Counted from the first letter of the stretch, positions 1 through 7,675 are shown. The stretch is DNA of 43,189 nt from Rhodoferax sp. (GCA_030685025.1 JAUXWC010000020.1:1-43189), one strand, 5' to 3'. Numbers and translations are program-made. The notes: generated from the sequence alone by a model not told the origin.

Positions 1-66
1 GGCCTGCGCCGCTACAACTTGTGCCTGTGTCACCAACTCCATATCAATTCGACGTGGTCTTGCCAT
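1..66 (-). CDS. 5' end of a gene leaving the window, possible IS630-like transposase
   Basis: Reading leftward from an ATG at 66, 22 codons stay open to the window edge, and an AGGAG Shine-Dalgarno lies 7 bases upstream of the ATG. The peptide begins MARPRRIDMELV and continues with an Ala/Gln/Val-rich helix. Short basic starts of this kind followed by a helix are common in helix-turn-helix transposases of the IS630 type, but 22 residues are too few to assign a family. The next gene to the right lacks its proper signal peptide, which fits an insertion at this point. The start is seen; the transposase identity is a guess. Confidence 0.4.
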   Translation of the reverse strand, partial: MARPRRIDMELVTQAQVVAAQA

Positions 67-158
67 GGGAATACTCCTGGGAACATTTGACTCCCGGAGT
101 GTCCCACAATTAGAATCATCTTGAAAGCTAGTTAGAATTAGTCGTTCTCTGTTCATGG

Positions 159-857
159 GTGCTTGTCGGGTGTGGCGGTGGTGGTGACGCAGCTCCCGCC
201 GCTCCGGCGGGGCCAGTAACCTCAACACTCTCGTTCCCCTTAAGGTCCGGCTTTAATGCGATCACCGCAAGTGGTGCCACGAGTTCCCTTACGGCGAACG
301 GCACCACAGCGACGAGAATCACAGATGGGGATTGCAGTGGGACAATACACCGGACTGTCGGACCTGCAAACGTTGCCACTACATTCGAAGGCGCACCGGC
401 ACTTTCAGCCGTAAGCGTAACCACGAGTGCCTTCTCAAACTGCACACCTGCCTCGGCTGTGGCGACTTCCACCAGTTACTACGACAGCAACTACCTGCCG
501 CTGGGCTACAGCGTGCAAGGTGGTGACTACGCCGTGTACTTGGTTCCGCCCACGATACCTAACTCAGTGAAGGTCGGTGATGTGGGCATTGTCGGAACGC
601 AAACGATTTACTACAACAGCACAAAAACGACAATTCCCCCGATCAAAGGGAGTTTGGCAAGTAGCTTTATCGTTGAGCCTGACACAACCACCACTGCAAT
701 TGTTAACCTGATTTCCAAGAGATTTAACTCTGGCGTGTCGCTCGCTTCTTATACCGCGCAGGACAGATACCGGATCACGAGTACTGGCGCACTGACGTTG
801 ATTTCAGTTGACATTCAGTACGCCGGTGGATCAACAACTCACCTGGTCTTCAGATAA
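159..857 (+). pseudogene. Lipoprotein of unknown function with a truncated signal peptide
   Basis: The open frame gives about 232 residues from a GTG at 159. It begins MLVGCGGGGDAAP, which is the lipobox end (L-V-G-C) of a lipoprotein, but almost no hydrophobic segment precedes the cysteine. The same frame is open only nine codons further up, to a TAG at 129-131, and contains no ATG. The rest is a Ser/Thr/Ala-rich, probably beta-structured secreted domain typical of proteobacterial GCGGG lipoproteins, and no family was recognised. The IS-like gene start immediately to the left suggests that an insertion removed the promoter and signal peptide, making this a probable broken gene. It overlaps the tail of the convergent gene at 850 by 8 bases. 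Confidence 0.55.
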
Positions 858-1362
858 GACGATGGATGATTTTTGTGGCAACCGTCGTATGCTGCGCCTT
901 TTCCACGATTGGCGCGCTCGCCTCTGCCGTAGAAGATTCCTTTGGTGGATGCATTGTGTTGACGCCCGAGCTCCACAAGCTGCGCCAGTATTCCCACTCC
1001 TTGTCATCGGCCGCCGCCTTGGCTGCCCGGTTCGCGTAGAAGGGAATTGAGGACAGCGTTTCCTTTGAGCGGTGCACGCCCAGCACCTGGCGGTGCATGG
1101 CGTCGTCAAACTCCAGCTTGTCGTAAGGCACATCCATCAGACTCTCCACCCGCGCCACGGTCACCGCGTCCTGCATAGCCCAAGGGTTCGGATACAACTC
1201 GGCGAACCTTGCCTTTCCGAAACGAATAGACGCTTGAAGGCGTTTGCCGTCCCATTCTCTGGCCGGCAACGTTCCCTGTTCCGCAGCCATGAGTTTCGCT
1301 TCCTCAGCGGTCAGAATATGGCCTGGCTCAGGCGATTGAGGCGATGGAATTGGGGTCGACAT
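850..1362 (-). CDS. Hypothetical protein, 170 aa
   Basis: Coding on the minus strand from an internal ATG at 1362, giving a 170-residue soluble protein. The frame stays open upstream to 1779, but that part has a composition unlike a protein and covers another small gene on the other strand, so the shorter start is preferred. The Shine-Dalgarno is weak. The protein starts with a Pro/Ser-rich tail and continues with a mixed, tryptophan-rich domain (motifs ELYPNPWAM and EWEYWRSLW). No family was recognised and no membrane segment or signal peptide is present. It meets the lipoprotein gene tail to tail. Confidence 0.55.
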   Translation of the reverse strand: MSTPIPSPQSPEPGHILTAEEAKLMAAEQGTLPAREWDGKRLQASIRFGKARFAELYPNPWAMQDAVTVARVESLMDVPYDKLEFDDAMHRQVLGVHRSKETLSSIPFYANRAAKAAADDKEWEYWRSLWSSGVNTMHPPKESSTAEASAPIVEKAQHTTVATKIIHRLI

Positions 1363-1541
1363 CGGTTCGGATTCCACTTGATGTGTGAATGCTGATAGCT
1401 GCAAGACTACTCCAATCGGGACCTGATGGGTAGTTGTTTGCGACCTCGCAATGACCGCCTGCGCGGACCCCGAAGGGGACGGCTGCCGTCGGTCGCGTGG
1501 GACCGCAACTGTCTTGAGACGTGAGAGAGGATTGTCGTGGC

Positions 1542-1682
1542 ATGGACCATGATGAAACTGAGAGGGCTGGAGGGCCGACGTATTCGCAGCAACCCACTTC
1601 GAATGTCGGCTATGTCTATTGCCTTTCAAACCCGGCCATGCCCGCTTTGGTGAAGATTGGATTCTCAAATCGCACACCGTAA
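1542..1682 (+). pseudogene. Fragment of a T5orf172 / GIY-YIG-like nuclease domain
   Basis: An ATG at 1542 opens a 46-codon frame closed by TAA at 1680-1682, with a GAGAGG about 12 bases upstream. Its second half reads GYVYCLSNPAMPALVKIGFS followed by NRTP. This closely matches the start of T5orf172 (Meiotically-up-regulated/Bro-N-associated GIY-YIG superfamily) domains, where G-Y-V-Y-x-L-S-N-P-x-M-P-x-L-V-K-I-G leads into T-x-x-x-x-x-R. In the family the arginine and catalytic glutamate helices follow, but here a stop ends the frame, and no downstream frame continues the domain convincingly. It is probably a decayed remnant of a phage or island gene. Confidence 0.5.
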
Positions 1683-1925
1683 GCGTTCCGCAAACCCACC
1701 TTGCGCCGTCAATGGCGACTGTGATATTCGGCAGCGCTTGGCGCGGCGGCCAGCGGCCAACAATGCGGGAGCTCTCCAAATTTGCGAATGCCGAAATGAA
1801 GCAGGCGCGAAATATGTTGGCATCGTGTTAACGTGTGTTAACACTTGGCAGGAGCCATGTTGGTAGCAGGGCTACAGTCGTCGGCAATGAGGTGTGAGTG
1901 TCATTTTTGAGAAGGAGGGGTTCTA

Positions 1926-2132
1926 GTGGCAGAAAAGAAGTATGAGTGGGGCGGAACCCGTTTAACCTTGGAAGAGCTTCGCGCCGTGGACCCGATGGCG
2001 GCATCGGAGATTGAATCGGAAACCGCAAGGCCCACCGAGTCCAAATCAGATCGGACGGCATCAGAGATTGCCATTTTGGTGCTTGGTGTCTGGATTGGCG
2101 GAGTGATTGTCGCCCTCTTTCTCAAGGGTTAG
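1926..2132 (+). CDS. Small single-pass membrane protein, 68 aa
   Basis: A GTG start at 1926 is preceded by a strong AAGGAGGGG Shine-Dalgarno. The first 45 residues are charged and soluble (MAEKKYEWGGTRLTLEELRA start), and residues about 46-66 form one hydrophobic helix ending in LFLKG. A tail-anchored topology with the N-terminus in the cytoplasm is the simplest reading. No family was recognised. It stands alone in the A/T-rich accessory stretch, so its partner, if any, is not evident. Confidence 0.6.
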   Translation: MAEKKYEWGGTRLTLEELRAVDPMAASEIESETARPTESKSDRTASEIAILVLGVWIGGVIVALFLKG

Positions 2133-2176
2133 CGATGCGGACTGCTATCATTTTGATAGCTCCCACAGTAGTTGCG

Positions 2177-2695
2177 CTATCGCGCGTAATTTCTGAAATT
2201 CAGCTTTGGTGGACGAAAGAAAACAGTGTCGTGGTACGGTGACCGTGGTGGTGGTTTGTCAGGTCGCCAGTCCGGGCTGCCGGTGCGGCGCGCACGGACT
2301 AACCGCACCAAGACGAAATAGTACAAAGCCAGACAGTGCAGTACGTGGCGTGGACAATGGCCAAGAAAGTAGCCCAGTTTGTCCCGCATTTCCATTGGAC
2401 AACTGTTCATTCGCAATTCGCGCTGCTCCACTGGCAGAAGCACACCCTCATGGCAGCATTGTTCCAGTGCGAGCCACAGGTTGTGCTCCCATATGCACTC
2501 ATCCCAGAACACCACGTGCTCTTCGAAATCGTCATCTGCTTCGGCCTGCACGCGGAAGAGGTCTAGCTCGTCAGCCAGATTGGCACACGAGGCAGTATCG
2601 AAATCGTCTTGGTCAGGCTCAAATCGTTCAAGTTCATCCCACCACTGATCAGCTAGGGACGTTGTGTCATTGAACTTGGTAGGCCGGTCGCGCAT
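2177..2695 (-). CDS. Hypothetical acidic protein, 172 aa
   Basis: Minus-strand frame from ATG at 2695. The first 60 residues are strongly acidic (Asp/Glu-rich, with DQDDFD and EADDDFEEH) and the middle is rich in Trp, Cys and His. The last 50 residues contain a short hydrophobic run and a basic Arg/Pro-rich tail. There is no signal peptide and no recognised domain. It is divergent from the gene that starts at 2820. The composition is plausible for a real cytoplasmic protein, although nothing beyond an intact frame supports it. Confidence 0.5.
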   Translation of the reverse strand: MRDRPTKFNDTTSLADQWWDELERFEPDQDDFDTASCANLADELDLFRVQAEADDDFEEHVVFWDECIWEHNLWLALEQCCHEGVLLPVEQRELRMNSCPMEMRDKLGYFLGHCPRHVLHCLALYYFVLVRLVRARRTGSPDWRPDKPPPRSPYHDTVFFRPPKLNFRNYAR

Positions 2696-2819
2696 GGCGT
2701 TTCATCCTACGCCTGTTCTTGGCCAAACTGCGAAGTAACGGTGACACAATTGCTTTGCAAGTGGCGCTTGACCGAAAGCAGCCGAAAGCAGGTCAATGGA
2801 ATTTGTCTGGGAGCGTTCA

Positions 2820-3410
2820 ATGGACAAAACGCAGAGTGCGTCGGTAGATGCGGGCAGGTTGAATTTTGAGCGCATCAAAGCTGACGAGGAACGGCGCAAG
2901 AAACTGATACCGTTTGAGTGGAAAGAACTCCCACGCGTCGCGTGGCTGCACGGCGACACACACCCAAAGGGTTTTGATGGATGGCCCGTCCCACAAACCA
3001 ATGGGCGCAAGGTATCGGTACACGCGTTTCATCAGGAGTTCATCTATGCGGGGCACGTTATGGGGATGCCCAATGAGCCAACACGATATTTGGTTGAAGC
3101 CATTGGGCGCGCCGAAAAGCTCTGCCCGCATGTGAAGTGTTCGCCCGTAGTTTTGTCACCCGCTCTGTACTGGGGAAGGACTGAACGGGTTACCGATGGC
3201 AAGGACACCAGCTACGACTGGATGACGTTGCCCCGAGTGCGCTGTATCGCTGAGCTGTTCAGCACGACCGCAGCCCGTGCCATTGACGAGCCGTTTTCAT
3301 CATTGGTCGTTATCTGGTTTCAGGACCATTTTGGGATGCCGGATGCTGGAGTTCAGAAGCGACTGGCTGACCTGGACTGGAAAACTTTGGCGGTCGATTG
3401 GTGTCCTTAA
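2820..3410 (+). CDS. Hypothetical protein, 196 aa
   Basis: Start taken at ATG 2820, which has GGGAG eight bases upstream. An in-frame ATG at 2796 lacks such a site. The 196-residue protein is soluble. It has a charged N-terminal helix, a central segment with GRKVSVHAFHQEFIYAG, and a C-terminal segment of the form W-F-Q-D-H-F-G-M-P...L-D-W-K-x-L-A-V-D-W. That closing pattern resembles a group of uncharacterised proteobacterial proteins in which an aromatic 'LDW..LA.D' tail is shared, but no function is known to me. The gene is the last supported one before a 0.7-kb gene-free stretch. Confidence 0.6.
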   Translation: MDKTQSASVDAGRLNFERIKADEERRKKLIPFEWKELPRVAWLHGDTHPKGFDGWPVPQTNGRKVSVHAFHQEFIYAGHVMGMPNEPTRYLVEAIGRAEKLCPHVKCSPVVLSPALYWGRTERVTDGKDTSYDWMTLPRVRCIAELFSTTAARAIDEPFSSLVVIWFQDHFGMPDAGVQKRLADLDWKTLAVDWCP

Positions 3411-3723
3411 AGTTTCATCGACACATTCGTTGGTTGTGGACTGATACTTGGTCCCCGTCGCTCTGCCGTTGATTCGCTGCAATTCGGTACCATTGCCGTG
3501 AGTACATTGGTCGAGGAGTTCTCTTCTCTTGCAACATTTCGACGGTGGCCTACGACCACATCTGACGCACGCGGTGCCTGCCCGAGACGGCGCCCTTGAA
3601 GGGGGTATCCAAGGCAAAGAGGGGGAACAAGTGGGGGAACAAAATTGCATTGCGAAGCGAAAGAACACGAATTTATGCGGCTTTCAGGGCATCTTTCAAT
3701 TGACCCCAGCCCACCACCAGATT
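3411..3723. other. Gene-free stretch between hypothetical gene and terminator
   Basis: No frame here has a convincing start, ribosome site or protein-like composition on either strand. The DNA contains two G-rich, purine-heavy runs around 3600-3640 and ends against the terminator at 3724. It may be the decayed end of a mobile element. Confidence 0.4.
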
Positions 3724-3758
3724 AAAAATCCAACCGGGTCTCCGGTTGGATTTTTTTT
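3724..3758 (+). terminator. Rho-independent terminator
   Basis: A 14-base stem (left arm 3724-3737, right arm 3742-3755) with a four-base loop GTCT is followed by an unbroken run of T residues (3751-3758). The core CCAACCGG/CCGGTTGG is perfect. No clear plus-strand gene ends just upstream, so it probably served an element that has decayed. A similarly built terminator lies at 6105-6136. Confidence 0.8.
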
Positions 3759-3795
3759 GCCTAAACCCGCGTGTTCATTGGGGTTCCCGAGGGTT

Positions 3796-3905
3796 CTTGC
3801 GGACTTCGTGGTTTTTCCCGGCGTCCAGAAATCCACCACTTTTACTCTCTCCGGGCCAATAGTCTCCGTGGCGGAGAGCACTCCAAACGGCCCGAAGTCC
3901 GCAAG
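3796..3905. repeat. 110-nt segment bounded by a perfect 13-bp inverted repeat
   Basis: CTTGCGGACTTCG at 3796-3808 is the exact reverse complement of 3893-3905. Inside are two more complementary pairs: CTCTCCG (3847-3853) with CGGAGAG (3872-3878), and a tight hairpin TCTCCG/CGGAGA (3863-3868 and 3872-3877) with a three-base loop. The inner pairs are mutually exclusive. No protein-coding frame explains the symmetry. It could be a structured RNA, a recombination site or a transposon relic. Confidence 0.55.
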
Positions 3906-4100
3906 GGACTCCGTTTCTACCCTTAAGAATCAATCTACCGCCTTACACGTGAATTGCTGACCCAAGTCGACGCATCAAATTTGAGTTAACGCCGGTCTGA
4001 TGATTGCACGATGGGAAACGGACGGTGAATTTGGACAATCCTGAAGTCGGGAAGAATCGCTGGTCGAGTGAGCTTGTCTGTTGCTATTTCACGTAATTTA

Positions 4101-4130
4101 TTGACAAGTGCCTATATATTGCAACATACT
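4101..4130 (+). promoter_or_regulatory. Sigma-70 promoter of the abiE operon
   Basis: A perfect -35 box TTGACA (4101-4106) is followed after 18 bases by CATACT (4125-4130), a four-of-six match to TATAAT. Transcription would begin about 4136-4138, which is the position of the abiEi ATG at 4137, so the message may be leaderless. Confidence 0.65.
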
Positions 4131-4134
4131 TGCA
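4120..4134. promoter_or_regulatory. Candidate AbiEi operator
   Basis: The inverted repeat TGCAA-CATAC-TTGCA covers the -10 box. AbiEi antitoxins of this family are known to repress their own operon by binding inverted repeats at the promoter, so this position fits autoregulation. The binding itself is inferred. Confidence 0.5.
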
Positions 4135-4136
4135 TC

Positions 4137-4754
4137 ATGAATCTTCGCTCCCATTCCACACATGAGCACGCTGTCCTGGAACTTGCCAGGGCAAGGCCGC
4201 TGCTGCGTGCCCGGGATCTTGCGCAGCAAGAACTCCCAACTATTGTGCTCAGCCGACTGGTCGCCGCAGGAAAGCTCGAAAGAGTTGCTCGAGGGGTCTA
4301 TGGCCTGCCAGGCCAAGCCATAAGCGAACACCGATCACTAGCAGAAGTGGCTCTACGTGTACCGCAGGGGGTGGTTTGCCTACTTTCGGCACTGCGTGTA
4401 CACGGCATCGGGACCCAGGCACCTTTTGAGGTCTGGCTTGCCATTGAACATCGCGCACCCATTTCACGGCTTGACCAACCCAAAATTCGACCCGTGCGCA
4501 TGTCGGGGGCTGCATTTACCGACGGCATCGAGCACCTGCCGGTCGACGGCGTTAGCGTGCCGGTATTTAACGCTGCCAAGACCGTAGCCGACTGCTTCAA
4601 ATACCGCAACAAGATTGGGCTGGACGTTGCACTGGAAGCCCTGCGCGATGGCTGGGCGCAGCGAAAATTCACAATGGACGAGATCTGGCATTTCGCGACC
4701 GTTGACCGCGTAGCCAATGTCATGCGCCCGTATCTGGAAAGCGTGACAACATGA
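4137..4754 (+). CDS. abiEi: AbiEi-family antitoxin / autorepressor (type IV toxin-antitoxin)
   Basis: A 205-residue protein from ATG 4137; the frame extends upstream to 4068, but that start would lie before the promoter. Residues about 1-60 form a winged helix-turn-helix (segment LRARDLAQQELPTIVLSRL, then ARGVYGLPG, the wing typical of AbiEi). The rest is the AbiEi C-terminal domain, ending with the familiar pattern F-N-A-A-K-T-V-A-D-C-F-K-Y-R and D-x-A-L-E-A-L. Members bind DNA to repress the operon and counteract the cognate nucleotidyltransferase toxin without forming a complex. The gene overlaps abiEii by four bases (ATGA), so the two are translationally coupled. Confidence 0.88.
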   Translation: MNLRSHSTHEHAVLELARARPLLRARDLAQQELPTIVLSRLVAAGKLERVARGVYGLPGQAISEHRSLAEVALRVPQGVVCLLSALRVHGIGTQAPFEVWLAIEHRAPISRLDQPKIRPVRMSGAAFTDGIEHLPVDGVSVPVFNAAKTVADCFKYRNKIGLDVALEALRDGWAQRKFTMDEIWHFATVDRVANVMRPYLESVTT

Positions 4755-5596
4755 GTCGAAATCTGGCTGCATCGGTCCGCGCACGTCTGAAGCAACACGC
4801 CGACGCGACCAAGCAAGACTTCAATTTGACGCTGACGCATTACGGTCTGGAGCGTTTGTTGTACCGACTGTCCGTTTCCGAGCACGCATCGAATTTCCTG
4901 CTCAAGGGGGCGCTGCTGTTCACACTTTGGTACGACGTTGCACACCGACCCACCCGTGATGCTGATCTTTTGGGCTTTGGCCCGGATGACGTCGACACAG
5001 CGGTCAGCACTTTTCGGGAAATTTGCCTGACTTCTGCCGAAGACGGGGTGTTGTTTGACCCCGATTCAGTCAAAGGGTCGATCATCCGCAAAGAGGCTGG
5101 ATATGGTGGAGTCCGGATCGACATTCAGGCAAAGCTGGATGGTGCGCGCATCGCACTGCAAGTTGACATCGGGTTCGGCGACGCGGTGACTCCGGCACCA
5201 CAGGCGATCAGCTATCCGGTACTGTTGGAAGATCTTCCGGCACCGCAGCTGCGGGCCTATCCGAAATACACAGTCGTCGCCGAAAAATTCCATGCAGTTT
5301 GTCTGCTGGGGCTGGCCAACACACGGATGAAGGATTACTTCGATTTGTGGGTGCTACTGGATGACACCACGCTTGACCCATCCGAAATGTGCCGAGCCAT
5401 TGCAGCAACTTTTGAGCGCCGCAAAATGCCCATGCCGACCACGGTGCCCGTCGGGTTTACCGACACCTTCGCAGGAGATGCAGCCAAGCAAACTCAGTGG
5501 AAGGCATTCCTGAAAAAGAACCAGCTTGATCCAATCGTGCTGGCCGATGTAGTGAATAGATTACGCGGTAAGTTTCATGATGTCGGCGTCATCTGA
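4751..5596 (+). CDS. abiEii: AbiEii-family nucleotidyltransferase toxin
   Basis: A 281-residue protein of the nucleotidyl transferase AbiEii/AbiGii toxin family (DUF1814). The catalytic core shows K-G-A at residues 52-54, then R-P-T-R-D-A-D with the two metal-binding aspartates D70 and D72. Further on come a G-V-R-I-D-I strand, V-A-E-K-F-H-A with the conserved lysine, and R-M-K-D-Y-F-D-L-W. All known family motifs are therefore present and the toxin should be active. Such enzymes transfer nucleotides to RNA targets (tRNA acceptor ends in studied members), causing reversible growth arrest and abortive phage resistance. It shares one promoter with abiEi and begins at the overlapping ATGA. Confidence 0.9.
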   Translation: MSRNLAASVRARLKQHADATKQDFNLTLTHYGLERLLYRLSVSEHASNFLLKGALLFTLWYDVAHRPTRDADLLGFGPDDVDTAVSTFREICLTSAEDGVLFDPDSVKGSIIRKEAGYGGVRIDIQAKLDGARIALQVDIGFGDAVTPAPQAISYPVLLEDLPAPQLRAYPKYTVVAEKFHAVCLLGLANTRMKDYFDLWVLLDDTTLDPSEMCRAIAATFERRKMPMPTTVPVGFTDTFAGDAAKQTQWKAFLKKNQLDPIVLADVVNRLRGKFHDVGVI

Positions 5597-5623
5597 GGAT
5601 ATGCCGACAAAAACGCAAAATTT

Positions 5624-5836
5624 TCAGTCGACCCTAACCGCTGCAGCCAGGGCCTTTGTCGACGTTGACAGGCACGACTCTTCGAAGGCTTCGATATCGA
5701 CCTGCCGGTAGAGGACACGGCCGCAGAGCTTGAGGAACTTTGGGCCAATGCCCTCGCTGCGCCAGCGCTCAAGACTGGCCTCGCTGATGCTCCAACGGGC
5801 TGCCAGTTGTTTTTGCCCCAGATGTTTGGTTTCCAC
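5624..5836 (-). CDS. AlpA/MerR-like helix-turn-helix (HTH_17) DNA-binding protein
   Basis: A GTG at 5836 with a GGAAGGA Shine-Dalgarno upstream starts a 70-residue protein. It shows the excisionase-type pattern L-A-A-R-W-x-I-S-x-x-S-L-E-R-W-R-S-E-G-x-G-P-x-F-L-K-L-x-G-R-V-L-Y-R-x-x-D-I-E-A-F-E: helix-turn-helix, recognition helix with RWRSEG, then the beta wing GRVLYR. Such small proteins regulate integrases or other island genes. It converges on abiEii, with a 27-base gap. The same frame stays open to 6112, but that extension has no start with a ribosome site and does not look like protein. No integrase is present in the window. Confidence 0.8.
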   Translation of the reverse strand: METKHLGQKQLAARWSISEASLERWRSEGIGPKFLKLCGRVLYRQVDIEAFEESCLSTSTKALAAAVRVD

Positions 5837-6104
5837 GAGTTTCCTTCCGAATGAGTTGGTGGTACTCCATGAAGGCGTGTTTTCAGCCCAAAGCCAAGAG
5901 GTGAAAAAATGCGGACGGCGGTTCAAGTGCGAAATACGGATTTGAACTGGCGTCCACAGTTCTCGATGGGGTCGACCATCGGCCTCTGATAGACTGCCAG
6001 TCATGTTGGAGGTTTCCGCAGCTCTTCGATGCAGCCATTGGCAGCAAAAAGGAGCCCAGTTCGCTGGGTTTGACAGGGGGTGCGGCCCCACCACCATAAT
6101 GTGA
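5837..6104. other. Gene-free stretch upstream of the HTH gene
   Basis: No supported gene on either strand. It should contain the promoter of the minus-strand HTH gene. On the plus strand a 33-codon frame (6003-6104) has an ATG and ends just before the terminator, but it has no good ribosome site. The sequence CCCACCACCA stands directly before the terminator, as it does at the 3.7-kb terminator. Confidence 0.35.
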
Positions 6105-6136
6105 AATCCCAACCCTTATCCGGTAGGGATTTTTTT
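6105..6136 (+). terminator. Rho-independent terminator
   Basis: Arms AAATCCC-A-ACC and GGT-A-GGGATTT pair around a short loop, and the right arm runs into eight T residues before GCC. It points rightward, although no plus-strand gene of note precedes it. The kinase gene beyond runs the other way, so this marks the edge of the accessory region. Confidence 0.7.
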
Positions 6137-6265
6137 TGCCCGGAACGCCCGTGCTGGCGCGGTTTTGCGCCTTGGCTTCTTGAGCACGCCCCCCCGTTCC
6201 TTCATCGCCTCGGTGGAATCTTGCACCAGATCTTGGCGATGGAAGGCGCGGCCAGCGGACATGGT

Positions 6266-7675
6266 TCAGATTTGGAACTCGGTGATCAGTTGCGCGCGCT
6301 GTGGCCCATCGGGCATCTCTTGCGCCAACAGGGCCACGAACTGCGTGGGTGAGTTGGCCTTGGCGGCGGCCTTTTTGACGATGATCTTGGCAATCGGACC
6401 CATGTGTTTGGCCATCACCAGGTTGGCGCGCGCTATCAAAGCCGGGCTCAGCACTTGCCGCTCCATAGTGGCGCCGCTGGCGCCGGTCTCGCGCGTCTGG
6501 TGCGCGGTGGAGCCCAGTGTGCCGGTGCTGGCATGGCGTTGCATCAGCGTCAAAAACTTGGACCGATCTTCGGGGCTGGGAATGTCTTGGGTGAGCAGGA
6601 TGATCAGGCCGGGCAGGTCATGGCACTTCCTGGCGGCCTGACGCACCAGCACCTTGGCCATCGGTCCCATGAAACGCGCCAGCGCCGTTTGCACCGGCTC
6701 CAGCATGGTCGCGTCCCAACCCGTCAGGGCGGTTTGTTGGGTGGCGCGGCCGGCGCCAGAGTGGCCGCTGCCCGATCTTGTGGGCGATGGCTCCCCCGCG
6801 CCGCGCGCCGAGTGAACAATGATGGTGGTCTCGGCCGCCGAGGCAGCGTCCACATCCTTGCGCTTGAGCAGCGCCGTGCGAAACGCCGTGGCGTTGGCGT
6901 AACGCTGTTTGGCGTCCCGGGCCAGCGCGCCGTTCACGATCGGCTGGTAAAACGCCGCCAGGTCGCCATCGGTCAACTGGCTCAGCGGTGTCGGGTCCTT
7001 GTTCATGATGGCGTACATCACGGTTTCGGCCGAGCCCGAGAAGGGCGGCTGACCGGCCAGCATGCGGTACAGCAGCACACCGGCGGCAAAGATGTCGACC
7101 CGGTGGTCAAACGACTCGCCAATGTACTGCTCGGGCGCCATGTAGCCGGGTGTGCCGATGGTCGAGGTAACCTGCGTCAGCGCGGCCGACTCAATGCGGG
7201 CGATGCCGAAGTCGGTCACCTTGAGTTGGCCGGCCGAGGTGATGATCAGGTTGGCCGGTTTGATGTCGCGGTGCCAGACGCCTTGTTGGTGCGCGTACTC
7301 CAGTGCATCGAGCAACTGGTGCATCACGCGCAGAATCACCGGCTCCGGCAGATTCGGCGTGGCCGACAGGATTTGCGACAGGTCTCGCCCTTCGACAAAT
7401 TCCATCGCAATGAAGGCGTTGTCCTCGTGCTCTCCCAGATCGTAGATGGCCACGATGCCGGGGTGGTTGAGGCGCCCCACCGCGCGGGCTTCGTTGCGAA
7501 AACGCTCCGACAGGGCGCTCTCGGTGCTGTGGTCGGCCGCCAATGATTTGCGAATGGTCTTGATCGCCACCTGGCGGCCAATGCCGGGGTCGTAGCCCTT
7601 GTACACGACGCCCATGGCGCCTTCGCCCAGTAGGCCGGTGATGGCGTATTTGCCAAGCTTGTCGGGGTGCTGCAT
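6266..7675 (-). CDS. Hanks-type Ser/Thr protein kinase with duplicated C-terminal domain
   Basis: A 469-residue cytoplasmic kinase. The catalytic domain (about 8-275) is complete: glycine loop GEGAMGVV at 17-24, Lys39 in VAIK, catalytic loop HRDIKPAN with Asp137, DFG at 155-157 and GTPGYMAPE ending at 182. It is an RD kinase of the Pkn type. A Ser/Thr/Gly-rich linker follows, then two related segments of about 57 residues (about 325-380 and 413-469). Each reads M-G-P-x-A-K-(V/I)-x-V-(R/K)-x-A-A-x-K, then L-x-x-L-L-x-Q-(D/E)-(I/M)-P and a closing charged helix. It is the last gene of a minus-strand run with the haem sensor (47-base gap) and the FecR protein, so it probably relays their signal. 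There is no membrane segment. Confidence 0.93.
   Translation of the reverse strand: MQHPDKLGKYAITGLLGEGAMGVVYKGYDPGIGRQVAIKTIRKSLAADHSTESALSERFRNEARAVGRLNHPGIVAIYDLGEHEDNAFIAMEFVEGRDLSQILSATPNLPEPVILRVMHQLLDALEYAHQQGVWHRDIKPANLIITSAGQLKVTDFGIARIESAALTQVTSTIGTPGYMAPEQYIGESFDHRVDIFAAGVLLYRMLAGQPPFSGSAETVMYAIMNKDPTPLSQLTDGDLAAFYQPIVNGALARDAKQRYANATAFRTALLKRKDVDAASAAETTIIVHSARGAGEPSPTRSGSGHSGAGRATQQTALTGWDATMLEPVQTALARFMGPMAKVLVRQAARKCHDLPGLIILLTQDIPSPEDRSKFLTLMQRHASTGTLGSTAHQTRETGASGATMERQVLSPALIARANLVMAKHMGPIAKIIVKKAAAKANSPTQFVALLAQEMPDGPQRAQLITEFQI

Noticed and set aside
3529-3960. Plus-strand open frame of 143 codons
   Set aside because: It runs straight through the strong terminator at 3724 and the inverted repeat at 3796-3905, has no ribosome site and a random-looking composition.
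5990-6110. tRNA or tmRNA gene ending in CCACCACCA before the terminator
   Set aside because: No T-arm with GTTCGA and matching acceptor stem could be folded; only the terminal CCA-like sequence fits.
6404-7546. 380-codon frame opposite the kinase gene
   Set aside because: His/Arg/Gly-rich composition typical of the reverse complement of a GC-rich gene; the kinase on the other strand has every catalytic motif.
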